Assembly: GCA_964600665.1 (NCBI GenBank)
Contig: CAZRKC010000010.1
Coordinates: forward strand, 1-64,000
Direction of reading: 5' to 3'
Length of the DNA: 64,000 bases
Source of the DNA: CAZRKC01 sp964600665
GTDB taxonomy: Bacteria; Bacillota; SLNR01
Part shown: in pieces, positions 18,265-27,180 of the stretch
Numbering within the stretch: position 1 is the stretch's first letter
Layout of the letters: each line of letters begins with the position of its first letter
Position numbers and translations under genes: made by a program
The notes under the pieces: model-generated
The model's input: only the letters and a program-made list of their open reading frames with translations
The model's database searches: none
Told to the model about the DNA's origin: nothing

Positions 18265-19425
18265 ATGCTGGCGATTACCAACGCGAAAATTTACACCATG
18301 GCAGCGGGGATTATTGAACAAGGAACGATTCTGACGGATCAGGGTAAAATCATTGCGGTGGGTTCGGATGTGCAAGTGCCTGCGAAGGCGACCGTGATCG
18401 ATGGGACCGGGCGATGGGTATTCCCGGGTTTCATCGATGCGCATTGCCATATTGGCATGTGGGAGGAAGGGATTGGTTTTGAAGGCGCAGATGGAAATGA
18501 GATGACAGACCCCGTAACACCCCACCTCCGTGCCGTTGATGCAATCAATCCCCGGGACGAAGCATTTGCCAATGCCGTTAAAGGTGGTGTGACCGCTGCA
18601 GCTACGGGTCCTGGCAGCGCCAATGTCCTTGGGGGAACATTTGTTGTGATTAAACTTCATGGAGACCGTGTCGATCAAATGGTGGTGAAAGATCCCCTGG
18701 CGATGAAATGTGCTTTTGGTGAGAATCCTAAGCGGACCTATGTTGAACGGAAAGCGATGCCAACCACCCGGATGGGGATGGCGGCCATGTTAAGAGAAAC
18801 GCTTGCAAAGGCATCCGAATATATGCAAAAAAAGGCAGCTGCCCTGGATGACCCAAGCAAGCAGCCGGCATACGATATGAAAATGGAAGCGATGATACCA
18901 GTGCTGCGGGGAGAAATCCCCTTAAAGGCACACGCCCATCGGGCAGACGATATATTTACAGCAATCCGGATTGCCAAGGAATTTGGTGTTAAATTAACCT
19001 TGGAGCATTGCACTGAGGGACATTTGATTGCCTCCCATTTAGCGGAAGAAGGGTACCCCGCAATTGTTGGGCCAACATTTGGCAGCAAATCCAAGTTTGA
19101 ATTGAATAATAAGACATTTGATACACCACGGGTCTTGGTGGCTGCTGGTGTGAAAATTGCTATCATGACAGATAGCCCGGTGATACCCCTTGAATATTTA
19201 CCAATGTGCGCGGCATTGGCGTATAAATCAGGTTTAGACGAAATCGAGGCACTTAAATCCATCTCTATCAATGCAGCTGACATTTTGGGGCTTTCTGACC
19301 GGATGGGAAGCATTGAAGTGGGAAAGGATGCCGACCTGGTTGTCTGGGACCGCCATCCGTTTGACTTGCAGGCGTCAGTTGTCTCGACGTTGATCAATGG
19401 TGAAGTTGTTTATCAAAGATCCTGA
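18265..19425 (+). CDS. amidohydrolase, imidazolonepropionase-like
   Basis: A 386-residue metal-dependent amidohydrolase. VFPGFIDAHCHIG gives the HxH metal pair, KAHAHRADD and TLEHCTEGH supply further His ligands, and AIMTDSPV gives the catalytic Asp. A C-terminal strand (DADLVVWDRHPFD) completes the small barrel. It belongs to the group of imidazolonepropionase-like and prolidase-like amidohydrolases; substrate unknown. Start ATG 18265 has GGAGGG; an upstream in-frame GTG at 18238 lacks one. It is followed after 15 bp by the next gene, so the two are probably co-transcribed. Confidence 0.85.
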   Translation: MLAITNAKIYTMAAGIIEQGTILTDQGKIIAVGSDVQVPAKATVIDGTGRWVFPGFIDAHCHIGMWEEGIGFEGADGNEMTDPVTPHLRAVDAINPRDEAFANAVKGGVTAAATGPGSANVLGGTFVVIKLHGDRVDQMVVKDPLAMKCAFGENPKRTYVERKAMPTTRMGMAAMLRETLAKASEYMQKKAAALDDPSKQPAYDMKMEAMIPVLRGEIPLKAHAHRADDIFTAIRIAKEFGVKLTLEHCTEGHLIASHLAEEGYPAIVGPTFGSKSKFELNNKTFDTPRVLVAAGVKIAIMTDSPVIPLEYLPMCAALAYKSGLDEIEALKSISINAADILGLSDRMGSIEVGKDADLVVWDRHPFDLQASVVSTLINGEVVYQRS

Positions 19426-19440
19426 TGGAGGATGATAACT

Positions 19441-20580
19441 GTGTCGAGTAACGGGATGACAACGACTTCTGCGTTATTGCAGGAACTTCGGGAAGTCGAA
19501 AAGATGCGGGATGCGGTTTTTACGGATCGGAATGTTGATATGCTATTAATGCAGCTGGAGATACCTGTGCCCAAAATTGACCCGAAGAAAGCGAATGCAG
19601 GAAAAATGTTACGACGCAGTCAAGCAATCCAGGCTGTGCACCGACACTTGCTGCAGCCGGTCCTTAGCCGCTCATCAATACCTCCACAACGGTGGCCGGC
19701 CAAAGCAACCGGGTTAGCCGCTTTGGAGATTGATATGAACGAACGAGGCATCCAACCATTAGCGAACATGGCGTATTTTAATGAGATGACTGGAAAAATG
19801 GTCCTGCGCCAGATCGATGCTTTGCGGACCGCTTGGAAATATAACTCAATGAATGACGATCTTCGAGGATATTGCATTCTGTCCCTTCAGTTGGGATGGG
19901 AGCGACTGAAACGCAGTGCAAACAGTGCTCGCATTATTTTCTGGCGTGATGAGCAGCGTAATTTTTGCTACACCTACGACCTGGAGAGCCTTTTAGCAGA
20001 GTGGAACGATCCCCTTCGGGAAAAAGAGTATAAACAGGTGACGCAAATGGTACGGCGGCTTTTCTTCATGGACGGTGACGGTGTGGTCCATAATCGGTTG
20101 CTGGATGCTTTCCCGGGAGGGTTACCAGTATTTTGCATCCAACATGATCATTTGGAGGAGCTTTACATGGATGGGGATGTGGATTTAGTCAGCGGAATGG
20201 AAAGTCGTCCGCAAAAGCCCAATGCCACCGACCCGATCCTCCGTGGTTTCATGCGAGACCCGTTTTTTGGGCAAAGCCAGCCGGATCTCTTGATTGGTAT
20301 GCATCGAATGTATGACAGTCGGGAATTGGTCCTACGGTATTCCCACCAGGACCAGAGCCTTGCAGCGCGATTTTATCCCCATTGGATGACCGGAGGGGTT
20401 GAACCCCTCTTTCAACAATTACGAGCCATGTTTCCAAGTGTACCTGCAAGACAATGGCGTACTGAGGCGGCAGAGCAAATTTTGAACTTGGTGGAGCGTC
20501 TAGCAGATCTTCAGCAAAGGGGCGTGATAACTGAAGAGGAATTTCGACAAAAAAAACAGGATCTACTTCAGAAAATTTGA
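19441..20580 (+). CDS. unknown protein with C-terminal SHOCT-like helix pair
   Basis: A 379-residue soluble protein I do not recognise. The last 27 residues (RLADLQQRGVITEEEFRQKK) match the SHOCT short C-terminal domain, usually an oligomerisation element. The rest is Arg- and aromatic-rich with no signal peptide or membrane helix; the middle contains WRDEQRNFCYTYDLESLL. GTG 19441 is chosen since GGAGG is at 19427-19431; an ATG at 19432 touches that site. It lies between an amidohydrolase gene and the LemA/DUF2207 pair, hinting at a cell-envelope link, which is only inference. Confidence 0.65.
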   Translation: MSSNGMTTTSALLQELREVEKMRDAVFTDRNVDMLLMQLEIPVPKIDPKKANAGKMLRRSQAIQAVHRHLLQPVLSRSSIPPQRWPAKATGLAALEIDMNERGIQPLANMAYFNEMTGKMVLRQIDALRTAWKYNSMNDDLRGYCILSLQLGWERLKRSANSARIIFWRDEQRNFCYTYDLESLLAEWNDPLREKEYKQVTQMVRRLFFMDGDGVVHNRLLDAFPGGLPVFCIQHDHLEELYMDGDVDLVSGMESRPQKPNATDPILRGFMRDPFFGQSQPDLLIGMHRMYDSRELVLRYSHQDQSLAARFYPHWMTGGVEPLFQQLRAMFPSVPARQWRTEAAEQILNLVERLADLQQRGVITEEEFRQKKQDLLQKI

Positions 20581-20670
20581 GCAAATCGTTTACACTTGTT
20601 CATATCGAACTATGGTTATATTTCTGATTTGGGTGTATGCTTATATCAAACATTAAAGAGGAGGGAGACT

Positions 20671-21222
20671 ATGCCATTTGTATACGGACTCGTTGGGATT
20701 GCACTGGCCCTTTTATTATGGGGTGTATCGGTCTACAACAAGCTGATATCCTTGCGGAATTTAAAAGATGAAGCATTTGCCACAATGGATGTCTACATGA
20801 AAAAACGGTACGACCTGATCCCCAATTTAGTGGAAACCGTCAAAGGGTATGCCAGTCATGAGAAGGAAACTTTTGAGAAAGTTGTACAAGCTCGCAGCGC
20901 AGCCATGGGGGCTACCAGTATTGAAGAACGGCAAGCCGGTGAAAATATGTTGACCGGTACACTTCGATCATTATTTGCCCTGGCAGAGAATTACCCTGAT
21001 TTGAAAGCAAATGCGGGTTTCTTGGATTTGCAGAGCCAACTGCAGAAAGTGGAAGAAGATATTGCTCAATCCCGCAAATACTACAATGCCGTGGTGAAAG
21101 ACTACAACACCCGTACAGAATTGTTCCCAGGTTCAGTGATTGCCAATATGTTCGGTTTCAAACGCGGTGCGTATTTTGAAATCGAAACGGGAGAGCGGGA
21201 AAATGTCCGTGTCAATTTTTAG
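20671..21222 (+). CDS. LemA family protein
   Basis: A 183-residue protein with an N-terminal membrane helix (about residues 4-22) followed by the coiled-helical LemA domain, with the characteristic segments YNKLISLRNLKDEA, KKRYDLIPNLVETVKGY and KYYNAVVKDYN. Function is not well defined; the family is envelope-associated. Start ATG 20671 has GAGGAGGGAG. The gene overlaps the DUF2207 gene by 20 bp, a conserved pairing suggesting the two products work together. Confidence 0.93.
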   Translation: MPFVYGLVGIALALLLWGVSVYNKLISLRNLKDEAFATMDVYMKKRYDLIPNLVETVKGYASHEKETFEKVVQARSAAMGATSIEERQAGENMLTGTLRSLFALAENYPDLKANAGFLDLQSQLQKVEEDIAQSRKYYNAVVKDYNTRTELFPGSVIANMFGFKRGAYFEIETGERENVRVNF

Positions 21223-23071
21223 TAAACGCCTATGCATTATGCTGTTCCTGGTTTGCTTCATGTTTTTGCTGTCACAGAATGTATTGGCGGCTGAAGCATT
21301 TACAATCCAACAGTTCGACGTACAGGCAACCGTTGGAACGGATACACGTGTGGAGATCCGGGAAACGATTCAACTCAATTTTTCCCTGGAGCGGCGGGGA
21401 ATCATCCGTGATATCCCTTTACGGTATAAAGGGAGCCCAATCCGGATTACTGACATACGGGTGGAAGGGGATCCGTATCAAGTCACAGTGGAAAATGATG
21501 TGGCATCGATCCGCATCGGTGATGCTAATCAATATATTATCGGACCGAAAACGTATACCCTTCGCTACACCTTGATTTTCGGCAAAACAGTCCTCGGTGA
21601 ACGAGAAGAGTTGTATCTAAACCTAATCGGGGTGGATTGGGATACGACGATCGACCGGGTCAACTATATTGTTGATATGCCAGCTGCTTTCGATGCCAAT
21701 CAGGTTAATTTGACATTGGGCCGTATTGGATCAGAAAATACAACGGGGGTCACCAAACGCATATCCGGCCTTCAAATATCCGGAGAAACCACCCGGGTAT
21801 TACAAAATTTTGAAGGTGTGACGATTCGGGTCGATCTGCCTCAAGGTTATTACAGTACCTATCGGGTACCCGGAGAAGGCGCAATATACTATCTCCCCGG
21901 GTTCGCCGGATTGATTCTCTTGTTCACATATTTTGTATGGCATTCACGGGGTCGAGATAATCATCTCGTCATCACTCCGGAGTTTTATCCCCCGGAAGGG
22001 ATCACCCCTGCAGAAGCGGGATACATCTATGATGGTGCCGTCTCCCCATCCGATGTGACGAGCTTGATCCTTTACTGGGCGTCCCAAGGCTACCTGTTTG
22101 TCGAAGATATGGGAAAGGATCAATTCAACCTGATTCGACGCAAACCCTTGCCCACAGGGACACCACCTTACGCATCATTTTTCTTCGACAGCCTCTTTCA
22201 AGGCGGGCGCAACGAAGTGAGTACCAAAACACTGGCGGGAACTTTTTCAACTGAGATGAGCAGTGCAATCCGCATGGTGGGCGATTACTTCAATGGCAAC
22301 CCCCAACGCAATTTGATCCAACGATCCAGTATGATCTCCAGCATATTGTCTTCAGCTTTGGCAATTTTGCCACTATGGGCGTTTGGAACTATTGCATTTG
22401 TAAGGAGCTCCGGCTTTTTCTTAGATGTCGGGGCAATTGGCATTGGTTTTGTGATGGCGCTGTTGGTCTTTATCGGCATCGCAGGTCTGTGTACAGTTTT
22501 AACGAAAGGGAAGGTCATGCCCAGAAGCAGCACGGTCACCATGACCATCTTTTCAATATTAATGCTGATCGCCGGCATAGCTGTCCTTTTTGTTGTCAGT
22601 GCCCAGATCGATCTGGCATATGTTTTGATTCCGGTTGTGATCATGGCTTTTGCTGCCCATCTTTTGGGCAGACTGACCATAAAGCGAACTCCATATGGAG
22701 ATCGGATCATGGGCAAGTTGTTAGGTTTCAGACGATTTTTAACCACTGCAGAGAAAGCGCGCATCGAACGGCTACTGGAAGAAAAACCCAGTTATTTCTA
22801 TGACATTCTTCCATATGCCCAAGTGCTGCGTGTGACCCGTATTTGGTCGGAAAAATTCAAGGATCTGACGATGGAAGCACCGGAATGGTACCGGGGTAGC
22901 CAGGCAGGTCATTTTAATGCATGGATGTTTGCCAACAGCATGAACCGAAGTATGAATTCAGTCGGTACTGCACTGGCCCACAACCCTCAAAGTGGCTCCG
23001 GAGGGCGTGGCTTCGGAGGTGGGGGATTTTCCGGTGGCGGTGGTGGTGGCGGCGGTGGACGAAGCTGGTAG
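21203..23071 (+). CDS. DUF2207 domain-containing membrane protein
   Basis: A 622-residue membrane protein. A signal peptide (about 1-30) precedes an extracytoplasmic DUF2207 domain (about 30-230), then a membrane helix (about 234-252), a cytoplasmic stretch and a helical membrane block (about 370-490). It ends in a Gly-rich tail with runs of glycine closing in GRSW, typical of the family. ATG 21203 lies within the 3' end of lemA. The biochemical role is unknown; LemA-DUF2207 pairs are common in Firmicutes. The Gly tail may tether to membrane partners, which is speculation. Confidence 0.88.
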   Translation: MSVSIFSKRLCIMLFLVCFMFLLSQNVLAAEAFTIQQFDVQATVGTDTRVEIRETIQLNFSLERRGIIRDIPLRYKGSPIRITDIRVEGDPYQVTVENDVASIRIGDANQYIIGPKTYTLRYTLIFGKTVLGEREELYLNLIGVDWDTTIDRVNYIVDMPAAFDANQVNLTLGRIGSENTTGVTKRISGLQISGETTRVLQNFEGVTIRVDLPQGYYSTYRVPGEGAIYYLPGFAGLILLFTYFVWHSRGRDNHLVITPEFYPPEGITPAEAGYIYDGAVSPSDVTSLILYWASQGYLFVEDMGKDQFNLIRRKPLPTGTPPYASFFFDSLFQGGRNEVSTKTLAGTFSTEMSSAIRMVGDYFNGNPQRNLIQRSSMISSILSSALAILPLWAFGTIAFVRSSGFFLDVGAIGIGFVMALLVFIGIAGLCTVLTKGKVMPRSSTVTMTIFSILMLIAGIAVLFVVSAQIDLAYVLIPVVIMAFAAHLLGRLTIKRTPYGDRIMGKLLGFRRFLTTAEKARIERLLEEKPSYFYDILPYAQVLRVTRIWSEKFKDLTMEAPEWYRGSQAGHFNAWMFANSMNRSMNSVGTALAHNPQSGSGGRGFGGGGFSGGGGGGGGGRSW

Positions 23072-23086
23072 AGAGGGTGACGGTGG

Positions 23087-23569
23087 ATGAAATATATCAG
23101 TCCACTATTGGTCGTGTCTGATATGGAGCGATCGAAAAGGTTCTATGAAAAGACTTTGGGACAACGAATTCGATTTGATTTTGGAGAAAATGTCACATTT
23201 GTTGGTGATTTCTCCATCCACTTGGAATCACATTATGCGAATCTGATCGAGCATCATGCGATCGTCATGGGGGGACATTGCTTTGAATTGTATTTTGAAC
23301 ATGACGATGTGGAGTCCATGGCAGCAACGTTAGATCACATGGGTGTGGAGTGGGTCCATCCCCTCCGGGAACAACCCTGGCGTCAATTGGTCATGCGGCT
23401 TTATGACCCCGACCGGCATATCATCGAAGTGGCTGAATCGTTGGAGCATCTTTGCTTTCGGCTTGCCCAGGAAGGATTGTCTTTGGCAGAGATTGGCCGC
23501 ATCAGTAACATGGGTATTGAATTTGCCGAAAAATCTATACGGGTGTTTGATCCGGCATGGCAGGGATAG
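23087..23569 (+). CDS. VOC (glyoxalase/bleomycin-resistance) family protein
   Basis: A 160-residue protein. The first about 115 residues are a VOC fold: ISPLLVVSDMERSKRFYEKTLG opens the first beta-alpha-beta-beta-beta module and DPDRHIIEVAE closes the second with the Glu metal ligand. A C-terminal helical tail (about 120-160, ISNMGIEF) is additional. Role unknown: a lyase, dioxygenase or binding protein are all possible. Start ATG 23087 is 16 bp after the DUF2207 stop with GAGAGGGTGACGG upstream. Confidence 0.82.
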   Translation: MKYISPLLVVSDMERSKRFYEKTLGQRIRFDFGENVTFVGDFSIHLESHYANLIEHHAIVMGGHCFELYFEHDDVESMAATLDHMGVEWVHPLREQPWRQLVMRLYDPDRHIIEVAESLEHLCFRLAQEGLSLAEIGRISNMGIEFAEKSIRVFDPAWQG

Positions 23570-23573
23570 TCGC

Positions 23574-23608
23574 GATGGGCCTGATTTCGTTAACGAATCA
23601 GGCCCATC
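23574..23608. terminator. strong inverted repeat after VOC gene
   Basis: GATGGGCCTGATT (23574-23586) pairs perfectly with AATCAGGCCCATC (23596-23608); the loop contains the palindrome CGTTAACG. The tail AAAATATTTG is a poor U-tract, so it may act as a weak terminator, a processing site or an operator before the gene at 23631. Confidence 0.6.
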
Positions 23609-23630
23609 AAAATATTTGGGGGGTGTTTCC

Positions 23631-24476
23631 ATGATCTGGCCTATGGAGAAAACTGCGATCATGAGTGTCCAGTACGCACAATGGACCCTGGAATATTTTC
23701 TGCAATCGATGCGGCAGTGCGGATTTTCAGGGGTCGATTTTTGGGCCGGAGCACCGCATTTTACTCCTGAAATGTTCAGATGCCATGGAGATGCAGTCGC
23801 GGGATTGAAAAGAATTCGCAACCGGCTGGATGAGCTTAATATGTGGGTGGCGTGCTATACTCAGGAACAAATCAACTATCCTGTCAATATTGCTTCCTCT
23901 GACCCAATCCATCGGAAAATCAGTGTGGAATACTTCTGCCGCGGGATCGAATATGCGCAAATACTCAATGCTCCCGCCGTATTTATTACTTCAGGGGTTG
24001 GACAAAGGGATATTCCCAAAGATGTTTCCATGGGATATGCGATTGACTCAATAAAAAAAGTCGTAAAACATGCAGAAACAAACGGGATGAATCTAATCAT
24101 TGAACAGCTTCAGCCGTTCGAAACAAATCTTGGTCTCCGGTTGCATGATATTCAGGGGATTGTGGAGGCAGTGAATTCACCTTGCCTGAATGTTTGTGTG
24201 GATATAGTGGCGATGGCGGTTGCAGGAGAAACATTGGATCAATACTTTGATGTCTTTGGACCCAGAATCCAGTTGATCCATATGGCAGACGGGAATCCGG
24301 GAGGGCATTTTGTACCGGGGGATGGCCATCTGGATATTCATGGTTTTTTTCATACATTAACCAGCCGTGGATTCGACGGGATCGTGACCTGGGAGGTTAA
24401 CAGTATGCGGTATCTTCAGGATCCACATCAGGCGTTAGCCCGGACGTTGGCATTCATGGTCCAAAGAAGAAGTTGA
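23631..24476 (+). CDS. sugar phosphate isomerase/epimerase-like TIM barrel
   Basis: A 281-residue protein of the xylose-isomerase-like TIM-barrel group (AP endonuclease 2 family). Likely metal ligands are the Glu in LIIEQLQPFETN, the Asp in VCVDIV, His/Asp in LIHMADGNPGGH and the Glu near VTWEVN. It could be an isomerase, epimerase or hydroxypyruvate-isomerase-like enzyme; substrate unknown. Start ATG 23631 has GGGGGGTG nine bases before it. It sits right after the hairpin at 23574, so it may be transcribed by read-through. Confidence 0.82.
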   Translation: MIWPMEKTAIMSVQYAQWTLEYFLQSMRQCGFSGVDFWAGAPHFTPEMFRCHGDAVAGLKRIRNRLDELNMWVACYTQEQINYPVNIASSDPIHRKISVEYFCRGIEYAQILNAPAVFITSGVGQRDIPKDVSMGYAIDSIKKVVKHAETNGMNLIIEQLQPFETNLGLRLHDIQGIVEAVNSPCLNVCVDIVAMAVAGETLDQYFDVFGPRIQLIHMADGNPGGHFVPGDGHLDIHGFFHTLTSRGFDGIVTWEVNSMRYLQDPHQALARTLAFMVQRRS

Positions 24477-24786
24477 TGATATGCGGGTTTGTGGGGGAAA
24501 GCGGACGACATACTGCATCAGATTCGAAATCCGGATCGACTGATATCTTTTGACTTTGCAGATCGGTTTACTTCACCCACTAACGAGCGAATCACTTCTG
24601 TGGTGGATTGCGGTTTTTTTCAAATCATGCCGGCGTGATCACATGATCGAATCGTTCCTCAAAGAACGGATCGACGCCGGGATGAAAACGGCAGTCGCCG
24701 CATCTGGCCCTCTGGGTAGTCTGGCGTTAATGCATGGTGAAGTATATCATCAAGATGGTGAGAATTCAAAAAATATGAGAAAATAT
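24477..24786. other. intergenic gap with possible gene remnant
   Basis: Between the TIM-barrel gene and the convergent transporter gene only a short frame is found, at 24643-24801, listed as a possible pseudogene. The first 160 bp hold nothing I can assign. Confidence 0.4.
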
Positions 24787-24801
24787 TCAATCCAACGATG
24801 A
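24643..24801 (+). pseudogene. possible remnant of a serine hydrolase (beta-lactamase family) N-terminus
   Basis: The 52-residue translation starts MIESFLKERIDAGM and continues with GSLALMHGEVYHQDGEN. This resembles the N-terminal helix and first strands of class C beta-lactamase-like serine hydrolases (helix, then a G-x-V-L-x-x-x-G-E-V-x-Y pattern). It stops and runs 15 bp into the 3' end of the convergent transporter gene, with no SxxK domain following. Chance resemblance is possible. Confidence 0.3.
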
Positions 24802-25692
24802 ATGTGAGCGGATCGCGTGGATGATGCGAGGCCAGAACTGGGCGATGGCGACAAAGACAACGATCAATACGGCACCGATTAGTTGCCGGACCGTAAAAAT
24901 CTCTTTCAGCATCAAACTACCTGCGGTCAGCGCAATCACTGGCGAAAAATATGACCAGGTGGAGGGAATGATCGGCCCCATTTTGGATACCAACCAATAA
25001 AAGGTACTGGTTCCACCGATTGAACCGGCAAATGTCAGATAGATCAGGGGGATGAATCCAGCCTGCCAGATTTGGACCGTGGGAAATGGTTCGCGAATCC
25101 AGGCTAAGGCAAGCAGGAGGACGCTGCCGAACAGCATCTGCAATGCATTCATTTGCCAAGCACCGATGCCGGACTGGAGCACTTTGCGGGCGGTGATGGT
25201 GGCAATGGCGTTAACCAGCTCCCCGCCGAGTACAGCCAAAGTGCCGAGCCAGGCAAGATTTGAGAATGGAATTTGGACTGGCGCCTGCATAATCAAGAAA
25301 ACCCCAGTGAAGCCACCTAAAAGGCCAATCCATTGATGCCGGGGTGGCATATTTCGCCCATCCACCGAATGGACCATGATCACCATCAGGGGGTATGTTG
25401 CAGATAGGAGTGCTGCCTGGCCCGAGGGGATATACTGTTGTGCCCAGTAAAGGGCTGCAAAGCGGATGGAAGTGGTAAATAGGCCGACTTGAAGAATGCG
25501 GCGGATGTTGAGGGGTGTCAAAGGGGCCAGCTGTCGGCTGAGGGCAAGATACCCCAATAGAATTCCTCCCGCCAGCAAAAAGCGGATACCGGCAAAGTAA
25601 AGAGGTGAAAACCCGGCGTTCATCCCCATTCGAATCGCCATAAATGCGGTACCACCGACGAGACAAACATAGATATAGGCTATGACTGTCAT
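24787..25692 (-). CDS. EamA/DMT family transporter
   Basis: A 301-residue protein with about ten hydrophobic helices in two EamA repeats (about 1-140 and 150-290). The first starts with a FMAIRMGM-type motif and the second contains AGSIGGTSTFYWLV. These are drug/metabolite exporters, often for amino acids or related amines. ATG 25692 is preferred (AGGGGG five bases upstream) over GTG 25701, which overlaps that site. It is divergent from the aminotransferase gene at 25875, which could hint at export of a related metabolite; that is inference. Confidence 0.88.
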   Translation of the reverse strand: MTVIAYIYVCLVGGTAFMAIRMGMNAGFSPLYFAGIRFLLAGGILLGYLALSRQLAPLTPLNIRRILQVGLFTTSIRFAALYWAQQYIPSGQAALLSATYPLMVIMVHSVDGRNMPPRHQWIGLLGGFTGVFLIMQAPVQIPFSNLAWLGTLAVLGGELVNAIATITARKVLQSGIGAWQMNALQMLFGSVLLLALAWIREPFPTVQIWQAGFIPLIYLTFAGSIGGTSTFYWLVSKMGPIIPSTWSYFSPVIALTAGSLMLKEIFTVRQLIGAVLIVVFVAIAQFWPRIIHAIRSHSSLD

Positions 25693-25751
25693 GGAATTCA
25701 CCCCCTAGGAATTGACTAATCCCTTCGATTTGGTACATACAGGCAGATGTG

Positions 25752-25820
25752 TTGCACAAACCTGTGCAAATTTATCACGTCATCATTCTTTTCGACAGGG
25801 GAAACGGGTTTCCTGTCGAA
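25752..25820 (+). promoter_or_regulatory. two-hairpin leader before aminotransferase operon
   Basis: Hairpin 1: TTGCACA-AACC-TGTGCAA (25752-25769). Hairpin 2: TTCGACAGG (25791-25799) with CCTGTCGAA (25812-25820) and additional inner GGAAA/TTTCC pairing. They lie 55-120 bp upstream of the start at 25875 and match no riboswitch class I know. They could be RNA structures or dyad operators in this divergent promoter region. Confidence 0.5.
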
Positions 25821-25874
25821 TACGGTATTGAAGTAATGTGTGGGTATGAAGATCACAAAAAGGAGGGCTTGGGT

Positions 25875-27158
25875 GTGGAAAAACCATTTGGCGAATGGAG
25901 TATTGCAGATAAAGATGCGGTGGTGGAAGATGTCATCTCAAAGTATGAGAAATTTTTGAATCCAGCGCTGGTATCTGTATTTAAATTCATGGGACTCAGC
26001 ACCATTGAATGGGAAGCACGAGGAACGATCGTCAAAGATATTTACGGCAAGGAATACATCGATTGCGCTGGCGGTTACGGAATGTTTGTTCCTGGCCACA
26101 GTCATCCCAAAATCATTGCCGCAGTGAAAGCGCAGATGGACCAGATGCCTTTGTCGTCAAAGATCCTTCTCAGTAAACCTTTGGCTGAATTGGCTGCATT
26201 GCTGGCTGAGGTGACACCCGGTGATCTGCAATACAGTTTCATTTGCAACAGCGGGACGGAAGCCAATGAGGGGGCCATCAAGTTAGCCCGAATAGCAACT
26301 GGTAAATTCAACATCATCTCAACGATCAACGCATTTCATGGAAAAACCATGGGTTCGCTGAGTGCAAGCGGCCGTGCGCAGTATAAAGAGCCGTTTGGTC
26401 CGATGTTGCCAGGGTTTGTTCATGTACCATTCAATGATTTTGCCGCCATCGCTGATGCCGTGGATGAGAATACTGCGGCGATTATTCTCGAACCGATCCA
26501 AGGTGAGGGTGGTGTGAATGTTCCGGATGATGATTATTTGCCCAAAGTCAGAGAGTTATGTGATGCCCACGGAGTTTTACTGATTTTGGATGAGGTCCAG
26601 ACCGGATTTGCCCGAACTGGTGCCATGTTTGCAGCTGACCACTATGGGGTGGTTCCAGATATCATGGTATTAGCTAAAGCCTTGGGTGGCGGGGTCATGC
26701 CCATTGGCGCGTTTGTCGCCAGGGCTGCGGTTTGGGAACAATTTATCGTGCACCCTCTGATCCATACATCCACTTTCGGAGGAAACCCCATTGCTTGTGC
26801 CGCCGGCATCGCATCCATTCAGGTTATTCTGGAAGAAGGATTGGTCGAAAAAGCGAAAACTTGGGGAACCTATATGATCGAAGGGTTGAAGCAGATCGCA
26901 GCCCGTTATCCGACTGTCATTCGCGAGGTCAGAGGCAAGGGATTTTTGATCGGTGTTGATATGACAAAACCAGGTATTGCGGGTTTGATGATGTCAGAAC
27001 TAATCGACCACGGTATTTTGGCTGTTTATACTTTGAATAATCCACATGTGATTCGAATGGAACCACCCGTGGTGATCACAAAAGAGCAGATCGATTATGT
27101 CCTTGGTGTATTGGAAGGGGCCGCGGTTAAGGCAGCAGCCTTAGCTGACGAACTGTAG
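25875..27158 (+). CDS. patA: class III aminotransferase, putrescine aminotransferase-like
   Basis: A 427-residue PLP enzyme closely resembling E. coli YgjG/PatA in its segments FICNSGTEANEGA, NAFHGKTMGSLSASG, LEPIQGEGGV, ILDEVQTGFARTG and LAKALGGGVMPIGA. Lys268 is the PLP lysine and Asp239 pairs with the pyridine nitrogen. PatA transfers the amino group of putrescine (or cadaverine) to 2-oxoglutarate; 4-aminobutyrate or ornithine aminotransferase activity remains possible. The start is GTG 25875 with AGGAGGG at 25861-25867; the frame is open further upstream without a site. It leads a four-gene operon and fits a polyamine neighbourhood with speD and a decarboxylase. Confidence 0.85.
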   Translation: MEKPFGEWSIADKDAVVEDVISKYEKFLNPALVSVFKFMGLSTIEWEARGTIVKDIYGKEYIDCAGGYGMFVPGHSHPKIIAAVKAQMDQMPLSSKILLSKPLAELAALLAEVTPGDLQYSFICNSGTEANEGAIKLARIATGKFNIISTINAFHGKTMGSLSASGRAQYKEPFGPMLPGFVHVPFNDFAAIADAVDENTAAIILEPIQGEGGVNVPDDDYLPKVRELCDAHGVLLILDEVQTGFARTGAMFAADHYGVVPDIMVLAKALGGGVMPIGAFVARAAVWEQFIVHPLIHTSTFGGNPIACAAGIASIQVILEEGLVEKAKTWGTYMIEGLKQIAARYPTVIREVRGKGFLIGVDMTKPGIAGLMMSELIDHGILAVYTLNNPHVIRMEPPVVITKEQIDYVLGVLEGAAVKAAALADEL

Positions 27159-27180
27159 AAAATGGAGAGAGGTGAAAGCA

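Noticed and set aside
18738..19397. 219-codon minus-strand frame opposite the amidohydrolase
   Set aside because: Antisense shadow; Ser/Ala-rich composition from the opposite codon pattern, and no start signal.
23330..23821. 163-codon minus-strand frame across the VOC / TIM-barrel junction
   Set aside because: It covers parts of two well-supported plus-strand genes and the hairpin between them.
25752..25820. Guanidine riboswitch (mini-ykkC or ykkC) before the amine island
   Set aside because: Two hairpins exist, but the required ACGR loops are not present in both, and no ykkC-I core blocks were found.
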